Shown here: positions 1 through 7,544 of the stretch, in pieces
Numbering within the stretch: position 1 is the first letter of the stretch
Layout: each line of letters opens with the position of its first letter
Origin: Gammaproteobacteria bacterium
GTDB lineage: Bacteria; Pseudomonadota; Gammaproteobacteria; Enterobacterales; Alteromonadaceae
DNA length: 13,609 nt
NCBI GenBank assembly: GCA_023380515.1
Contig: JAMCRH010000132.1
Span: forward strand, 1-13,609
Direction of reading: 5' to 3'
Program-made: the position numbers and the translations under genes
The notes under the pieces: generated by a model
Told to the model about the DNA's origin: nothing
The model's input: only the letters and a program-made list of their open reading frames with translations
The model's database searches: none

Positions 1-18
1 GGAAGCGGATGGTGACAT
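1..18 (-). CDS. 5' end of a divergent gene, cut by the window edge
   Basis: On the minus strand an ATG at 18-16 is preceded at 8 bases by a good Shine-Dalgarno sequence, AGGAG (complement of 27-31). It opens a frame reading M-S-P-S-A-S to the window edge. Only six codons are visible, so no family can be assigned. The start-plus-SD pairing and the intergenic character of 32-181 are what support it. It would be transcribed away from tdk. It could be a chance ATG. Confidence 0.45.
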
Positions 19-26
19 AAAGAGAA

Positions 27-31
27 CTCCT
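27..31 (-). promoter_or_regulatory. Shine-Dalgarno of the divergent gene
   Basis: CTCCT on the + strand reads AGGAG on the minus strand, 8 bases before the ATG at 18-16. It is the main evidence that a minus-strand gene begins at the left edge. Confidence 0.45.
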
Positions 32-43
32 GCACATGTATTT

Positions 44-84
44 AACCGCGCATTATATCGCATTTTTTATGCAGTTGCGCGGTT
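44..84. repeat. Nested inverted repeat between the divergent gene and tdk
   Basis: AACCGCGCA (44-52) and TGCGCGGTT (76-84) are perfect 9-base complements. Inside them, GCAT (60-63) and ATGC (69-72) form a second short stem around five T. On the + strand the outer arm runs into TTTT, so it looks slightly terminator-like in that direction, but no + strand gene precedes it. A minus-strand TATAAT (57-52) sits inside it. It may be an operator for the divergent promoter, or chance. No regulator can be named. Confidence 0.4.
52..57 (-). promoter_or_regulatory. Candidate -10 element of the divergent gene
   Basis: ATTATA on the + strand is a perfect TATAAT on the minus strand, placed to start transcription about 25-30 bases before the ATG at 18. 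I see no convincing -35 hexamer 16-18 bases upstream of it, so the call rests on the -10 alone. Confidence 0.25.
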
Positions 85-181
85 TTCGATTGCACCAAAC
101 GCAGAGCGAACATACAGTGCCCGCGATTGCGGTCGGATGTGTTTGCACACTCTGCCTCGACAACAAGAATAATGGAACATT

Positions 182-802
182 ATGGCATCGCTGTATTTCA
201 CTTATTCGGCAATGAATGCCGGAAAGAGCACATCACTATTACAGGTCGCATATAACTACGAAGAACGCGACCAGCAGGTTATGTTATTAACGCCAGCGCT
301 GGATACTCGAGCAGGCGAGGGGCAAATACACTCGCGCTTGGGCTTGTCACGCGCTGCGGAAACGTTCACGACGAAAACGAATTTGTTCGAACGGCTTAAT
401 ACAGTTTTAAACAGCCAAGTGCTGGATTGTATTTTGCTCGACGAGGCTCAGTTTCTGACGCCGGAACAAGTTTGGCAGTTAGCGCGAGTGGTCGATGAGT
501 TAAATGTACCGGTGATGTGTTATGGCATCCGTACAGACGCATTTGGAAATGCGTTTGCAGGTAGCGCAACCTTGTTGGCAATTGCGGACAAGCTGACAGA
601 AATCAAAACCATTTGTTTCTGCGGCCGTAAAGCGACCATGGTCTACCGTTGCGGGCCCGATGGTAAGGCAGTGAATGCCGGAGAACAAATTGCGATAGGC
701 GGCAACGATCGTTATGTCAGTTGTTGTCGTAAACACTGGATTGAAGCGTTAGCGGCTGCAGGCGTCGACCAGCAGTCATTCCCCTTAAACGAGGTTGGGT
801 AG
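182..802 (+). CDS. tdk: Thymidine kinase (class II, Zn-containing)
   Basis: Phosphorylates thymidine (and deoxyuridine) to the monophosphate with ATP, in cytoplasmic pyrimidine salvage. The 206 residues match the usual E. coli-type length of about 205. The N-terminus carries the P-loop SAMNAGKST (9-17, Lys15). DEAQF at 87-91 holds the expected catalytic Glu88. The lasso/zinc region has CFCGRK (C145, C147) and a distal C182...H185, the usual zinc set. CYGIRTD (113-119) and IGGNDRYVS (172-180) are further family hallmarks. The start is the ATG at 182; the SD is weak (GGAA at 174-177). A second ATG at 172 is out of frame. macA begins one base after the stop. A very loose promoter-like pair (TTGCAC 143-148, AAGAAT 165-170) would leave almost no leader, so I do not call it. 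Family assignment is secure. Confidence 0.97.
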   Translation: MASLYFTYSAMNAGKSTSLLQVAYNYEERDQQVMLLTPALDTRAGEGQIHSRLGLSRAAETFTTKTNLFERLNTVLNSQVLDCILLDEAQFLTPEQVWQLARVVDELNVPVMCYGIRTDAFGNAFAGSATLLAIADKLTEIKTICFCGRKATMVYRCGPDGKAVNAGEQIAIGGNDRYVSCCRKHWIEALAAAGVDQQSFPLNEVG

Positions 803-803
803 C

Positions 804-1949
804 ATGAAAAAGAAAGGACGTAGCTGGTTATGGATGGTCATCATTGTGGTTGTTGCTGGTGCCGCAGCTGCATGGTGGTTTTGGCCGGAAGATGATGGCC
901 AACAGCGGATGAATACAAGCAAAGTTGAAGTGCGTGACATTGAAGTCGTGGTCACGGCGACCGGTCGTCTACAACCTCTAGATTTTGTTGATGTGGGTGC
1001 GCAAGTCTCTGGTCAATTAGAGCAAATCCATGTTGAAGTCGGTGACTTTGTTGAAGCCGGCGATTTGCTGGCTGAAATCGATGCAACTGTCCTTGAAGCG
1101 CGCTTAGATGGTGTGCGCGCGCAATTGCGCTTTCAACAAGCGCAGCTGCGAGAGCGTCAAGCATCACTCGATCTCGCTCTGATTAACTTGAATCGCCAAC
1201 AACGCTTACTCGCTGACAACGCGACCTCAGAAGAGCTGGTGCAAAGCGCTGAAGCGACTGCGCGCGCTGAATCTGCTCGCTTAGATGCGGTACAAGCGCA
1301 AATCGAGCAAACTGAGTCTTCCTTGCGTGCTGATGAAGCGAATCTCAACTACACTCGTATTTTCGCGCCAATGTCAGGTACGGTGACGAGTATTGTTGCG
1401 CGTCGTGGCCAAACACTGAACGCAGCACAGACGACACCGACGATTTTAACCATTGCTGACTTGTCAGTGATGCGCGTTGAAGCGCAGGTTTCGGAAGCAG
1501 ATATCAGCCGCTTACGCGATGAGATGCCCGTGTATTTCACCACCTTGGGCAATCGTGGTCAGCGCTGGTACAGCACTTTGGAGCTTATCGAGCCGACACC
1601 GCAAGTGGAAAACAATGTTGTTCTTTACAACGCTTTATTTGACGTACCGAATGAAGACGGCCGTTTATTGCCGCAAATGACGACGCAGGTTTTCTTTGTT
1701 GTTGCGAGCGCCGAGCAAGTGCTTTCGGTGCCAGCTGGCGCTGTACGTCCGACCGGTCGCGGCCAAGGTTCTGTGCAAGTGTTACGTAACGGCGTTGCTG
1801 AGACGGTTAACGTCCAAACCGGCATTAGCGACCGTGTGTACATCGAAATTAAGTCCGGCTTAAACGCTGGCGATGAAGTCATTATTCCGGCCCAGCAAGC
1901 CATGCCTGGTGGTATGCCTCCTGGCGCAGCGCGGATGATGCGAGGCTAA
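804..1949 (+). CDS. macA: MacA-like periplasmic adaptor (membrane fusion protein) of an ABC efflux pump
   Basis: Inner-membrane-anchored periplasmic adaptor that links MacB to an outer-membrane TolC-type channel and stimulates the MacB ATPase; known systems export macrolides, peptides or other amphiphiles. The 381-residue protein has a basic start and one membrane anchor (about 8-27). A split biotinyl-lipoyl domain follows, with halves at about 62-92 (VDVGAQVSGQLEQIHVEVGD) and 184-216. Between them is a Gln/Ala/Arg-rich helical hairpin (about 93-183). A beta-barrel and membrane-proximal region follow. I use the ATG at 804, with GAGG 9 bases upstream. An in-frame TTG at 795 lies inside tdk and lacks its own SD. 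The stop is 3 bases before macB, so the pair is cotranscribed. Substrate is not readable from the sequence; other MacA-like adaptors (e.g. for lipopeptides) are possible. Confidence 0.9.
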   Translation: MKKKGRSWLWMVIIVVVAGAAAAWWFWPEDDGQQRMNTSKVEVRDIEVVVTATGRLQPLDFVDVGAQVSGQLEQIHVEVGDFVEAGDLLAEIDATVLEARLDGVRAQLRFQQAQLRERQASLDLALINLNRQQRLLADNATSEELVQSAEATARAESARLDAVQAQIEQTESSLRADEANLNYTRIFAPMSGTVTSIVARRGQTLNAAQTTPTILTIADLSVMRVEAQVSEADISRLRDEMPVYFTTLGNRGQRWYSTLELIEPTPQVENNVVLYNALFDVPNEDGRLLPQMTTQVFFVVASAEQVLSVPAGAVRPTGRGQGSVQVLRNGVAETVNVQTGISDRVYIEIKSGLNAGDEVIIPAQQAMPGGMPPGAARMMRG

Positions 1950-1952
1950 ATC

Positions 1953-3938
1953 ATGGCAAAGCAACTGGAAGCCGCAGCGGCTGCAAAGCATCAACAGAAC
2001 CAGTCAGAACCACTGATTCGGATCCGCGGCGTGAAGAAAAGTTATCAAACCGGAGCAATTACGACGCAAGTGTTGCACGGTTTAGATCTTGATATTCACG
2101 CGGGTGAATTTGTTGCCATCGTCGGTAGTTCGGGTTCGGGTAAGTCGACCTTAATGAATATTTTAGGTTGCTTAGATAAACCGACCGAAGGCGAGTACCT
2201 CTTTCGTGGTCATGCTGTGGCCGATATGGACCGTGACGAGCTGGCTAAATTGCGTCGCAGTGCATTTGGTTTCGTATTCCAACAGTATAACTTATTGGGT
2301 GGTGCAACAGCGCTTGCTAATGCGGAGCTGCCCGCCGGGTATACATCGATGGGCACCGACGCCCGTCATGAACGCGCAAATGCGCTGCTTAAGCGTTTGG
2401 GACTAGAAGATCGAACGCACCACAAGCCGAGCGAGTTATCCGGTGGTCAACAGCAACGGGTTTCTATTGCTCGGGCGCTCATGAATGGCGGCGAGATTAT
2501 TCTTGCGGACGAGCCAACGGGCGCACTCGACAGCCAAAGTGGCAAAGAAGTAATGGCGTTGCTGAAAGAATTATCAGCCGAAGGCCATACGATCATTTTG
2601 ATTACCCACGATCATGAAGTTGCCGCCCATGCGGATCGCGTCATTGAACTCAAAGACGGCGAAATTGTTAAAGACGCGTGGAATCGGGAACGTTCACCGC
2701 AGGTACAGCCGCCGTCAGGTCCCGGTGCGGGTGACCCAAGTCCGGTAATGGATGCAGGTCGTGCTTTTATTACTGCGTTAACCGCTTTACGGCAAAATAT
2801 TTTCCGTACGGCGCTGACGTTGCTCGGTATTGTAATTGGCGTCGCGGCGGTGATCTCGATGTTGGCGATTGGCCAAGGTGCGCGGCAGGACGTGGTCGAC
2901 CGCATTAGTGCCATGGGCTCGAATTTATTAACGGTATTTCCTGGTGCGCCCAATCAGCGGGGCCGTTGGGGGGTCGCAACCCTGATTCCTGAAGACGTCG
3001 ACGCGATTAACGAATTACCCTTGGTGTTGGCCGCAGTTCCGGAGTTAACCGGCAACCGTACCTTACGCCGCTCGGGTTTCGATAAAGAAGCGCAGGTTAA
3101 TGCGACTTATCCAGAGTTCCCGATTGCTCGTCAGTGGGCGGTCGAGGAGGGAAGTTTCTTTACCCGTGAAGACGAAGAGCTGTACGCCACTGTTGCTGTT
3201 ATTGGCCAAACAGTCGCGCGCCAGTTATTCCCAGACACCGATCCGCTCGGTGAGGTTATGCTGATTAACAACGTTTTGTTCCGCGTCATTGGCGTGATGA
3301 GTGAGCGTGGCGCTTCGCCGTGGGGGCAAGACCAAGATGATGTGGTCTTTGTGCCATTTAGCACGGGCTCGTTAAGGCTGTTTGGCCAACGCTTCTTGCG
3401 TAATGTCACCGTAGCGGTGGTATCGAGTGATGCCGCCGTCATGCAAGACGCTAATGACCAAGTGCATAGCTTACTGCTCGAACGCCATGGCGTTGAAGAC
3501 TTCCAAATTCGTAACATGGCTTCGATCATCGAGACGGCCACCGAAACCCAGAACACCATGACCTTACTCCTTGGCGTCATCGCGGTTATTTCTTTGGTGG
3601 TCGGCGGAATCGGGGTGATGAATATCATGTTGGTGAGTGTCACTGAGCGAACGCGAGAAATCGGTATCCGCATGGCCGTCGGTGCCCGGGGTGGACAGAT
3701 CCGTATGCAATTCTTGATCGAAGCGGTCACGGTTGCTTTACTCGGTGGTCTGATTGGTGTTGCACTTGGCCTTGGCATTACATGGGTCATCGCTAGTTTT
3801 GGTAATTCGGTGATGTTTGCAACAACGCCTGTGATCTTAGCGTTTGGTTGTGCATTCTTGACCGGCTTGATCTTCGGTTATGTGCCCGCACGAAAAGCGG
3901 CGCAGCTCGATCCGGTGCAAGCACTCGCGAGCGAATAA
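1953..3938 (+). CDS. macB: MacB-type ABC transporter, fused ATPase and permease
   Basis: Mechanotransmission-type ABC protein that works as a dimer with MacA and a TolC-like channel to move substrates out from the periplasm. At 661 residues it is near the MacB norm. The N-terminal nucleotide-binding domain (about 20-240) has Walker [10 protein letters not shown] (58-66), Q-loop FVFQQYN (107-113), signature LSGGQQQR (162-169), Walker [13 protein letters not shown] (182-193) and the switch His219. A Pro/Gly-rich linker (about 246-265) leads to TM1 (about 286-306). A large periplasmic domain follows, then three TM helices in the C-terminal FtsX-like domain with the conserved [20 protein letters not shown]. 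The protein ends in the usual [13 protein letters not shown] tail. No tolC-like gene follows within the window, so the outer-membrane partner is encoded elsewhere. Confidence 0.93.
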   Translation: MAKQLEAAAAAKHQQNQSEPLIRIRGVKKSYQTGAITTQVLHGLDLDIHAGEFVAIVGSSGSGKSTLMNILGCLDKPTEGEYLFRGHAVADMDRDELAKLRRSAFGFVFQQYNLLGGATALANAELPAGYTSMGTDARHERANALLKRLGLEDRTHHKPSELSGGQQQRVSIARALMNGGEIILADEPTGALDSQSGKEVMALLKELSAEGHTIILITHDHEVAAHADRVIELKDGEIVKDAWNRERSPQVQPPSGPGAGDPSPVMDAGRAFITALTALRQNIFRTALTLLGIVIGVAAVISMLAIGQGARQDVVDRISAMGSNLLTVFPGAPNQRGRWGVATLIPEDVDAINELPLVLAAVPELTGNRTLRRSGFDKEAQVNATYPEFPIARQWAVEEGSFFTREDEELYATVAVIGQTVARQLFPDTDPLGEVMLINNVLFRVIGVMSERGASPWGQDQDDVVFVPFSTGSLRLFGQRFLRNVTVAVVSSDAAVMQDANDQVHSLLLERHGVEDFQIRNMASIIETATETQNTMTLLLGVIAVISLVVGGIGVMNIMLVSVTERTREIGIRMAVGARGGQIRMQFLIEAVTVALLGGLIGVALGLGITWVIASFGNSVMFATTPVILAFGCAFLTGLIFGYVPARKAAQLDPVQALASE

Positions 3939-3954
3939 GTTGTTCTGAAATAAC

Positions 3955-4009
3955 AAACTCCCCTACAATACGGTTATAATTCGAAGTAACCGTTTGTTCA
4001 GGGGAGTTT
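3955..4009 (+). promoter_or_regulatory. Nested hairpin that includes the pyrC ribosome binding site
   Basis: Three stacked complementary pairs fill the macB-pyrC gap: AAACTCCCCT (3955-3964) with AGGGGAGTTT (4000-4009), perfect over 10; ACAA (3965-3968) with TTGT (3994-3997); ACGGTTA (3970-3976) with TAACCGT (3987-3993), perfect over 7. Together they give a 21-bp stem with small bulges and a 10-base loop. The 3' arm contains the pyrC Shine-Dalgarno (AGGGGAG, 4000-4006) and runs into TTTTT (4007-4011). In RNA reading through from macAB the SD would be buried, and the stem plus T run could act as a weak terminator. RNA starting inside the repeat would leave the SD free. The pairing is directly visible; the function is inference. 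Confidence 0.55.
3975..3980 (+). promoter_or_regulatory. Candidate -10 element for pyrC
   Basis: A perfect TATAAT lies in the macB-pyrC gap and would start transcription near 3986-3988, about 25 bases before the pyrC ATG. No good -35 is found at 16-18 bases (AACAAA at 3952-3957). A second weaker option is TTGTTC (3940-3945) with TACAAT (3964-3969), spaced 18. Confidence 0.35.
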
Positions 4010-4012
4010 TTC

Positions 4013-5071
4013 ATGTCTGTATCCACACCATCACCCACTTCATTGACCATTACTCGCCCTGACGACTGGCACGTGCACTTGCGCGATGGCGACATGCTAG
4101 GTATGACCGTGCCGGCGACGGCGCGAACCTTTCATCGTGCGGTGGTGATGCCAAACTTAGTGCCGCCAGTGACCAATGTTGAGCTCGCCGCTCAGTACCG
4201 CCAACGAATTATGGCTGCGTTGCCGAGTGACATGACCTTTGATCCCCGCATGGCCCTTTATCTTACTCAAGATACAACGGCTGAAACCGTTATGGCTGCA
4301 GCGCAAGACGAAACCGTCATTGGCTTTAAGCTGTATCCTGCGGGAGCAACGACAAATTCAGCGGCTGGCGTGCGCTCGGTCGAAGGTATGGCGGCGACGC
4401 TTGAGGTGATGCAAGAACACGGTGTGCCCTTATTGGTTCATGGTGAAGTGACAGAACCTGAAATTGACATTTTTGACCGTGAAAAAGTTTTTATTGACCG
4501 TTATTTAGTACCGATTACCGAACAGTTTCCGCGCTTGAAAGTGGTGTTAGAGCACATTACGACGAAAGACGCTGCCGATTTTGTTGCCGCCGCACATGAC
4601 CAAGTCGCGGCGACGATCACCCCGCAACACATTTTGATGAACCGCAATGATTTGTTGGTCGGTGGTGTGCATGTGCATAACTATTGCTTACCAGTATTAA
4701 AACGCCGGACTCACCAAGAAGCACTGCAAAAAGCGGCTACGAGCGGTAGTCCGAAGTTTTTCCTCGGCACTGATTCGGCCCCACATGTGCGGGAAAAGAA
4801 GGAGACCGCCTGTGGTTGTGCCGGTTGTTTTTCCGCATTTACCGCGATTGAGCTTTATGCACAGGCCTTCGCTGACCTTGACGCACTCGATAAACTGGAA
4901 GGGTTCGCCAGTCACTTCGGCGCTGACTTCTATGATCTACCGCGTAATACCGACACGATCACGCTGCAAAAAAGCACTTGGCAAGCGCCTGAGTTAGTCC
5001 ACCATGGTGACCAAAGTTGGGTGCCGTACTGGGCCGGTCGTGAGTTAATGTGGCAGCAACTAGGCGAATAG
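4013..5071 (+). CDS. pyrC: Dihydroorotase (class II, PyrC type)
   Basis: Catalyses reversible cyclisation of N-carbamoyl-L-aspartate to dihydroorotate, the third step of de novo pyrimidine synthesis, using a binuclear zinc centre in the cytoplasm. The 352-residue protein carries all expected ligands, each shifted by +4 from E. coli PyrC: H20 and H22 in DDWHVHLRDG, the carboxylated lysine K106 in GFKLYPAGATTNS, H143 in LVHGEV, H181 in VLEHITTKDA and the catalytic D254 in GTDSAPH. Substrate-binding R24 and N48 are present. The C-terminal GCAGCFSA (269-276) is also typical. The start is ATG 4013 with SD AGGGGAG seven bases upstream, itself inside the hairpin at 3955-4009. The gene is apparently separate from macAB and from the msh operon. 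No strong terminator follows; there is only a 5-bp GAAAG/CTTTC pairing at 5071-5093. Confidence 0.97.
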   Translation: MSVSTPSPTSLTITRPDDWHVHLRDGDMLGMTVPATARTFHRAVVMPNLVPPVTNVELAAQYRQRIMAALPSDMTFDPRMALYLTQDTTAETVMAAAQDETVIGFKLYPAGATTNSAAGVRSVEGMAATLEVMQEHGVPLLVHGEVTEPEIDIFDREKVFIDRYLVPITEQFPRLKVVLEHITTKDAADFVAAAHDQVAATITPQHILMNRNDLLVGGVHVHNYCLPVLKRRTHQEALQKAATSGSPKFFLGTDSAPHVREKKETACGCAGCFSAFTAIELYAQAFADLDALDKLEGFASHFGADFYDLPRNTDTITLQKSTWQAPELVHHGDQSWVPYWAGRELMWQQLGE

Positions 5072-5117
5072 AAAGCTAACTCGGCGAACTTTCAGTATCT
5101 TTCGGCTGTACCTTTCG

Positions 5118-5198
5118 GAATATATCAATCGTCATATTCGAAAATGGACGCAATTTAACAAAAAAACATTTAGAATATGAATACATAGTGTCATATTA
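5118..5198. promoter_or_regulatory. Upstream region of the msh operon with repeated TCATATT / AATATGA arms
   Basis: The pyrC-mshI gap is AT-rich and has two dyads. One is GAATAT (5118-5123), 10 bases, ATATTC (5134-5139). The other is AATATGA (5174-5180), 10 bases, TCATATT (5191-5197). The 8-mer GTCATATT occurs exactly twice (5131-5138 and 5190-5197), 59 bases apart, and GAATATGA (5173-5180) is the complement of TCATATTC (5132-5139). These look like binding sites of a dimeric regulator, though the arm registers of the two dyads differ slightly. Possible promoter elements are TAGAAT (5171-5176) as a -10, or TTTAGA (5169-5174) with CATATT (5192-5197) at 17 bases; neither is strong. The regulator is unknown. 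Confidence 0.4.
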
Positions 5199-5228
5199 GA
5201 CTTACTTACTACTGTTGATTTAGACCAC

Positions 5229-5236
5229 GAGGGAAG
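5229..5236 (+). promoter_or_regulatory. Ribosome binding site that selects a TTG start for mshI
   Basis: GAGGGAAG lies just before the TTG at 5240; its GAGG core (5229-5232) is 7 bases from the start. No ATG or GTG with comparable spacing is available, so the SD decides the unusual start codon. Confidence 0.6.
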
Positions 5237-5239
5237 TCA

Positions 5240-6217
5240 TTGTTTAACATTCGCAAAACCAAGCAAAAGCGTATTTTGGTTGCATTGGGGATTTCAACAT
5301 CTTCAGTGCAAATTGCGATCCTAAAGGCGGTGTCTGATACCGAAGCTGCGGGGGCTTCCTTGCAATACCAAGGGAAAACTTGGCAGTTGGTTGTCAACGA
5401 TGAACAACGAGTGGATGACCATGACCCATTGGCGGCGATCGAAATCCTCCTCGAGCGTTACAAACGGTTTGATCTGAATGGTCAACCTGTGCAAGTGGTT
5501 GTAAGTTCAGGAATGGTTGAGCAAGTTTCGGTCGATAAGCCGCAAGCGAAAGCAGAAGATATCGTGCCGACATTGCAGTGGACATTAAAAGATCTCGTGT
5601 CCATCCCTCCCGCCGATTTGATTCTTGATTATTATGATATCCCGGTTCAGGTTGCTGGCGCGAAAAAGATCAATGTTGTTGCTATGAGTCGGGCGAAACT
5701 TGAGCCTTGGGTTCGGGCATTGGATGCGGCTGGCTTGCAAATCGCGGGCATCGTCAATCTTGATTTGGCCTTTATCAAGTGGGTGGACGCAGACTTGCGG
5801 ACTATGATCGTGTCGCAAGTGAGCGGTGAACGCCCGCACCTGCAAATTATCGCCAACCAAAAATTAATTGTGAGTCGTCGGTTACCGCAAGCATTTGACC
5901 TCAACACCATTGACCCGCACGACAGTGAACGCATGGAGTCATTAGTCATCGAATTGCAGCGTTCTCAGGATTTTTATTCAGGTCAGTTACGCCAAGCGCC
6001 ACTGGCTGACATCGAACTAGCCATTCATCATCAACATGCCGATGCGGTGGCCGAAGTGATTGCTGCACAGCTCGGCATGCAGGTTTCAGCGCTGAAGTAT
6101 CCGAATTGGTCAAAAGAATTGGCTGCTGGCGATTTTACCGATGTGTTGGCGATGAGCGGCTTGCTCTGGCTCATTGACGAACAGCCACCGGTTGTCAAAC
6201 AAGGTGGTGTTTCATGA
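5240..6217 (+). CDS. mshI: MSHA pilus biogenesis protein MshI (PilM-like)
   Basis: Cytoplasmic actin-fold-like protein expected to bind the N-terminal tail of the PilN-like partner and connect the inner-membrane alignment complex to the motor. The 325-residue protein begins M-F-N-I-R-K and has an actin-like first strand (LVALGISTSSVQIAIL, about 13-28). Its mid region (about 90-210) resembles PilM/MshI proteins (LQWTLKDLVSIPPADLILDY). No signal peptide or membrane helix is seen. Initiation is TTG at 5240, supported by the SD at 5229-5236. The stop overlaps the next ATG (ATGA at 6214-6217), so the following gene is coupled. It is the first gene of the msh operon here; the mshH gene that precedes mshI in Vibrio and Shewanella is absent, and pyrC lies upstream. 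The family call rests on position plus weak sequence features. Confidence 0.85.
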   Translation: MFNIRKTKQKRILVALGISTSSVQIAILKAVSDTEAAGASLQYQGKTWQLVVNDEQRVDDHDPLAAIEILLERYKRFDLNGQPVQVVVSSGMVEQVSVDKPQAKAEDIVPTLQWTLKDLVSIPPADLILDYYDIPVQVAGAKKINVVAMSRAKLEPWVRALDAAGLQIAGIVNLDLAFIKWVDADLRTMIVSQVSGERPHLQIIANQKLIVSRRLPQAFDLNTIDPHDSERMESLVIELQRSQDFYSGQLRQAPLADIELAIHHQHADAVAEVIAAQLGMQVSALKYPNWSKELAAGDFTDVLAMSGLLWLIDEQPPVVKQGGVS

Positions 6218-6873
6218 AGCACAGCATTAACCTTTTCCAAGCAGATCTGATTCCAGAGCGCCCGTGGTTAACTCTGCACAAAGTATTGCTGGCAGTCGCA
6301 TTAATTTTGATTGCCATTCTCTTGTTGCGTGCGCACGCAGCTGTTCAGTTGAACCAGCTCAATGCCGAACTGCAGCAACATACTGCTGCTCGCGCGCTCG
6401 CTCAACAGCAAATTTCTGAGTTATCACGTGAAGTTTCCGCATTGCGTCCGGATCTCAATGTGCAGTCACGACTATTGGAATATGAAGCTGAGATTCAAAC
6501 GCGTCAACAATTGATTGGTGAATTTCAACGTCGTTCGCAGATTCGTCGACACCATTACGCTGGGCTCTTAACCGATTTAGCGCGCTTGCATCTCGAAGGT
6601 ATTTGGCTTACTCGAATTCAGCAACAAGACGGCCAAATTCTATTGCATGGGAAAACACTCAATGCTGGTTTACTGCCTTTGTGGATGCAGAGTTTTGCAC
6701 AGTCAGAGGTATTGTCGCAGCGCCAATTCAATATGGTTGAGCTGAAGCGAGATGAGCGTGAGCTGCTGTCATTTGTAGTGCGTGGTGCGCTGACATCACA
6801 ACAGCAGGTTGAAATTCCTGCAAGTGAAGTCGGCGAAAATGGTGGCTCCACAGGTTCAGGAGGTGACGAATGA
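6214..6873 (+). CDS. PilN-like inner-membrane protein of the MSHA alignment complex
   Basis: A 219-residue bitopic protein. The short cytoplasmic tail has an INLF motif (5-8), matching the INLxP-type motif by which PilN docks onto PilM. One TM helix follows (about 22-40), then a heptad-rich coiled coil (about 43-115, Gln/Leu/Ala-rich), then a small alpha/beta periplasmic domain (about 125-185: LARLHLEGIWLTRI, FNMVELKRDERELLSFVVRG). The tail is Gly/Ser/Glu-rich. Both ends are ATGA overlaps, with mshI upstream and mshJ downstream; SD AAGGTGG is at 6201-6207. Its role by family analogy is to form the periplasmic alignment complex with MshJ and MshK. In some Shewanella annotations this position is called a second MshI (mshI2). 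I leave the symbol empty because naming differs. Confidence 0.85.
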   Translation: MKHSINLFQADLIPERPWLTLHKVLLAVALILIAILLLRAHAAVQLNQLNAELQQHTAARALAQQQISELSREVSALRPDLNVQSRLLEYEAEIQTRQQLIGEFQRRSQIRRHHYAGLLTDLARLHLEGIWLTRIQQQDGQILLHGKTLNAGLLPLWMQSFAQSEVLSQRQFNMVELKRDERELLSFVVRGALTSQQQVEIPASEVGENGGSTGSGGDE

Positions 6874-7544
6874 TCCAGTGGTTGAATAACGGTCAAGAAT
6901 GGTTTGCGAGTCGAGAAAAGCGTGAGCAGTATATTATCGCTGTCGTCGCTGTGGCACTTGTAGCATGGCTCGGTTTTTTATTGATTCTAGAGCCGGCGTC
7001 GGTGAAGCAAGATCAAGTCAAACGACAAATTCAGCAGGTGCGCACGCAAGCGACCAACATGCAGCAGCAGTTAAATACATTACAGCGTCAATTGCAAAAT
7101 AATCCGAATGAAGAATTGCGTGTTCGAAGCCAGCAGCTAGAAACCCGCAGTCGCCGATTGCAGCAGCAGTTGAACACGATGGCAGAGTTTGTTGAACCGC
7201 AACAATTATTGGAATGGATGCAAGCGCTGATTAGTGGTCCCGACCAATCAGGAAACAACAGTGTCACTTTAATTAGTTTTAATACAGCAGCACCGAGACC
7301 CTTTATTCAGGGGGCGACCGGTGGGTCAATTCTCCAACATAACGTTAATGTTGAATTAGAGGGCAGTTTTTTTGCGGTGCGTGATTATTTACAACGTATT
7401 GAAGATTTGCCATTTGGCTTTTATTGGCAAGAAATTGATTACCAAGTTGATGCGTATCCAAATGCTCGGGTGAGATTACGTTTGTATACGTTGAGTGAGG
7501 CGAACATTCGGGTTGTCAATCAGGGAGGACGCAGCAATGACTAA
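6870..7544 (+). CDS. mshJ: MSHA biogenesis protein MshJ (PilO/GspM-like)
   Basis: Bitopic inner-membrane protein, 224 residues. It has a short cytoplasmic N-terminus, a TM helix (about 21-41), a Gln-rich coiled coil (about 45-110) and a ferredoxin-like periplasmic domain (about 115-215, including VELEGSFFAVRDYLQRIEDL). This is the PilO/GspM architecture and would pair with the PilN-like product of the preceding gene. The SD AGGAGGTGA (6858-6866) is close to a perfect anti-SD match, the best in the window, and lies 3 bases before the ATG, inside the end of the preceding gene. The 3' end overlaps mshK by 8 bases. Confidence 0.88.
   Translation: MIQWLNNGQEWFASREKREQYIIAVVAVALVAWLGFLLILEPASVKQDQVKRQIQQVRTQATNMQQQLNTLQRQLQNNPNEELRVRSQQLETRSRRLQQQLNTMAEFVEPQQLLEWMQALISGPDQSGNNSVTLISFNTAAPRPFIQGATGGSILQHNVNVELEGSFFAVRDYLQRIEDLPFGFYWQEIDYQVDAYPNARVRLRLYTLSEANIRVVNQGGRSND
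7522..7529 (+). promoter_or_regulatory. Ribosome binding site fixing the mshK start
   Basis: AGGGAGGA lies inside the 3' end of mshJ, 7 bases before the ATG at 7537. It favours this ATG over the longer in-frame GTG at 7495, which would give an Arg-rich N-terminus before the signal-like segment. Confidence 0.7.

Noticed and set aside
795..803. TTG at 795 as the macA start
   Set aside because: It is inside tdk and lacks its own SD; ATG 804 has GAGG at 9 bases and gives the expected basic N-terminus before the anchor.
3131..3790. Long minus-strand open frame opposite macB
   Set aside because: It is antisense to the conserved MacB permease region, has Ser/Thr/Pro-rich composition typical of shadow frames and no ribosome binding site or family resemblance.
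3984..3999. PurR box upstream of pyrC
   Set aside because: About 10 of 16 positions match the E. coli consensus, including the central CGTTT, but the left half is poor, and this stretch is already explained as hairpin arms. Not enough to call.
3986..4012. E. coli-style pyrC start-site switching with a leader hairpin
   Set aside because: From the likely start region only two or three bases (CC around 3990-3991) could pair with the SD, too weak for the known mechanism.
5145..5160. Sigma-54 promoter upstream of mshI (TGGACG...)
   Set aside because: There is no GC at the required distance from the GG, so the -24/-12 pattern is not met.
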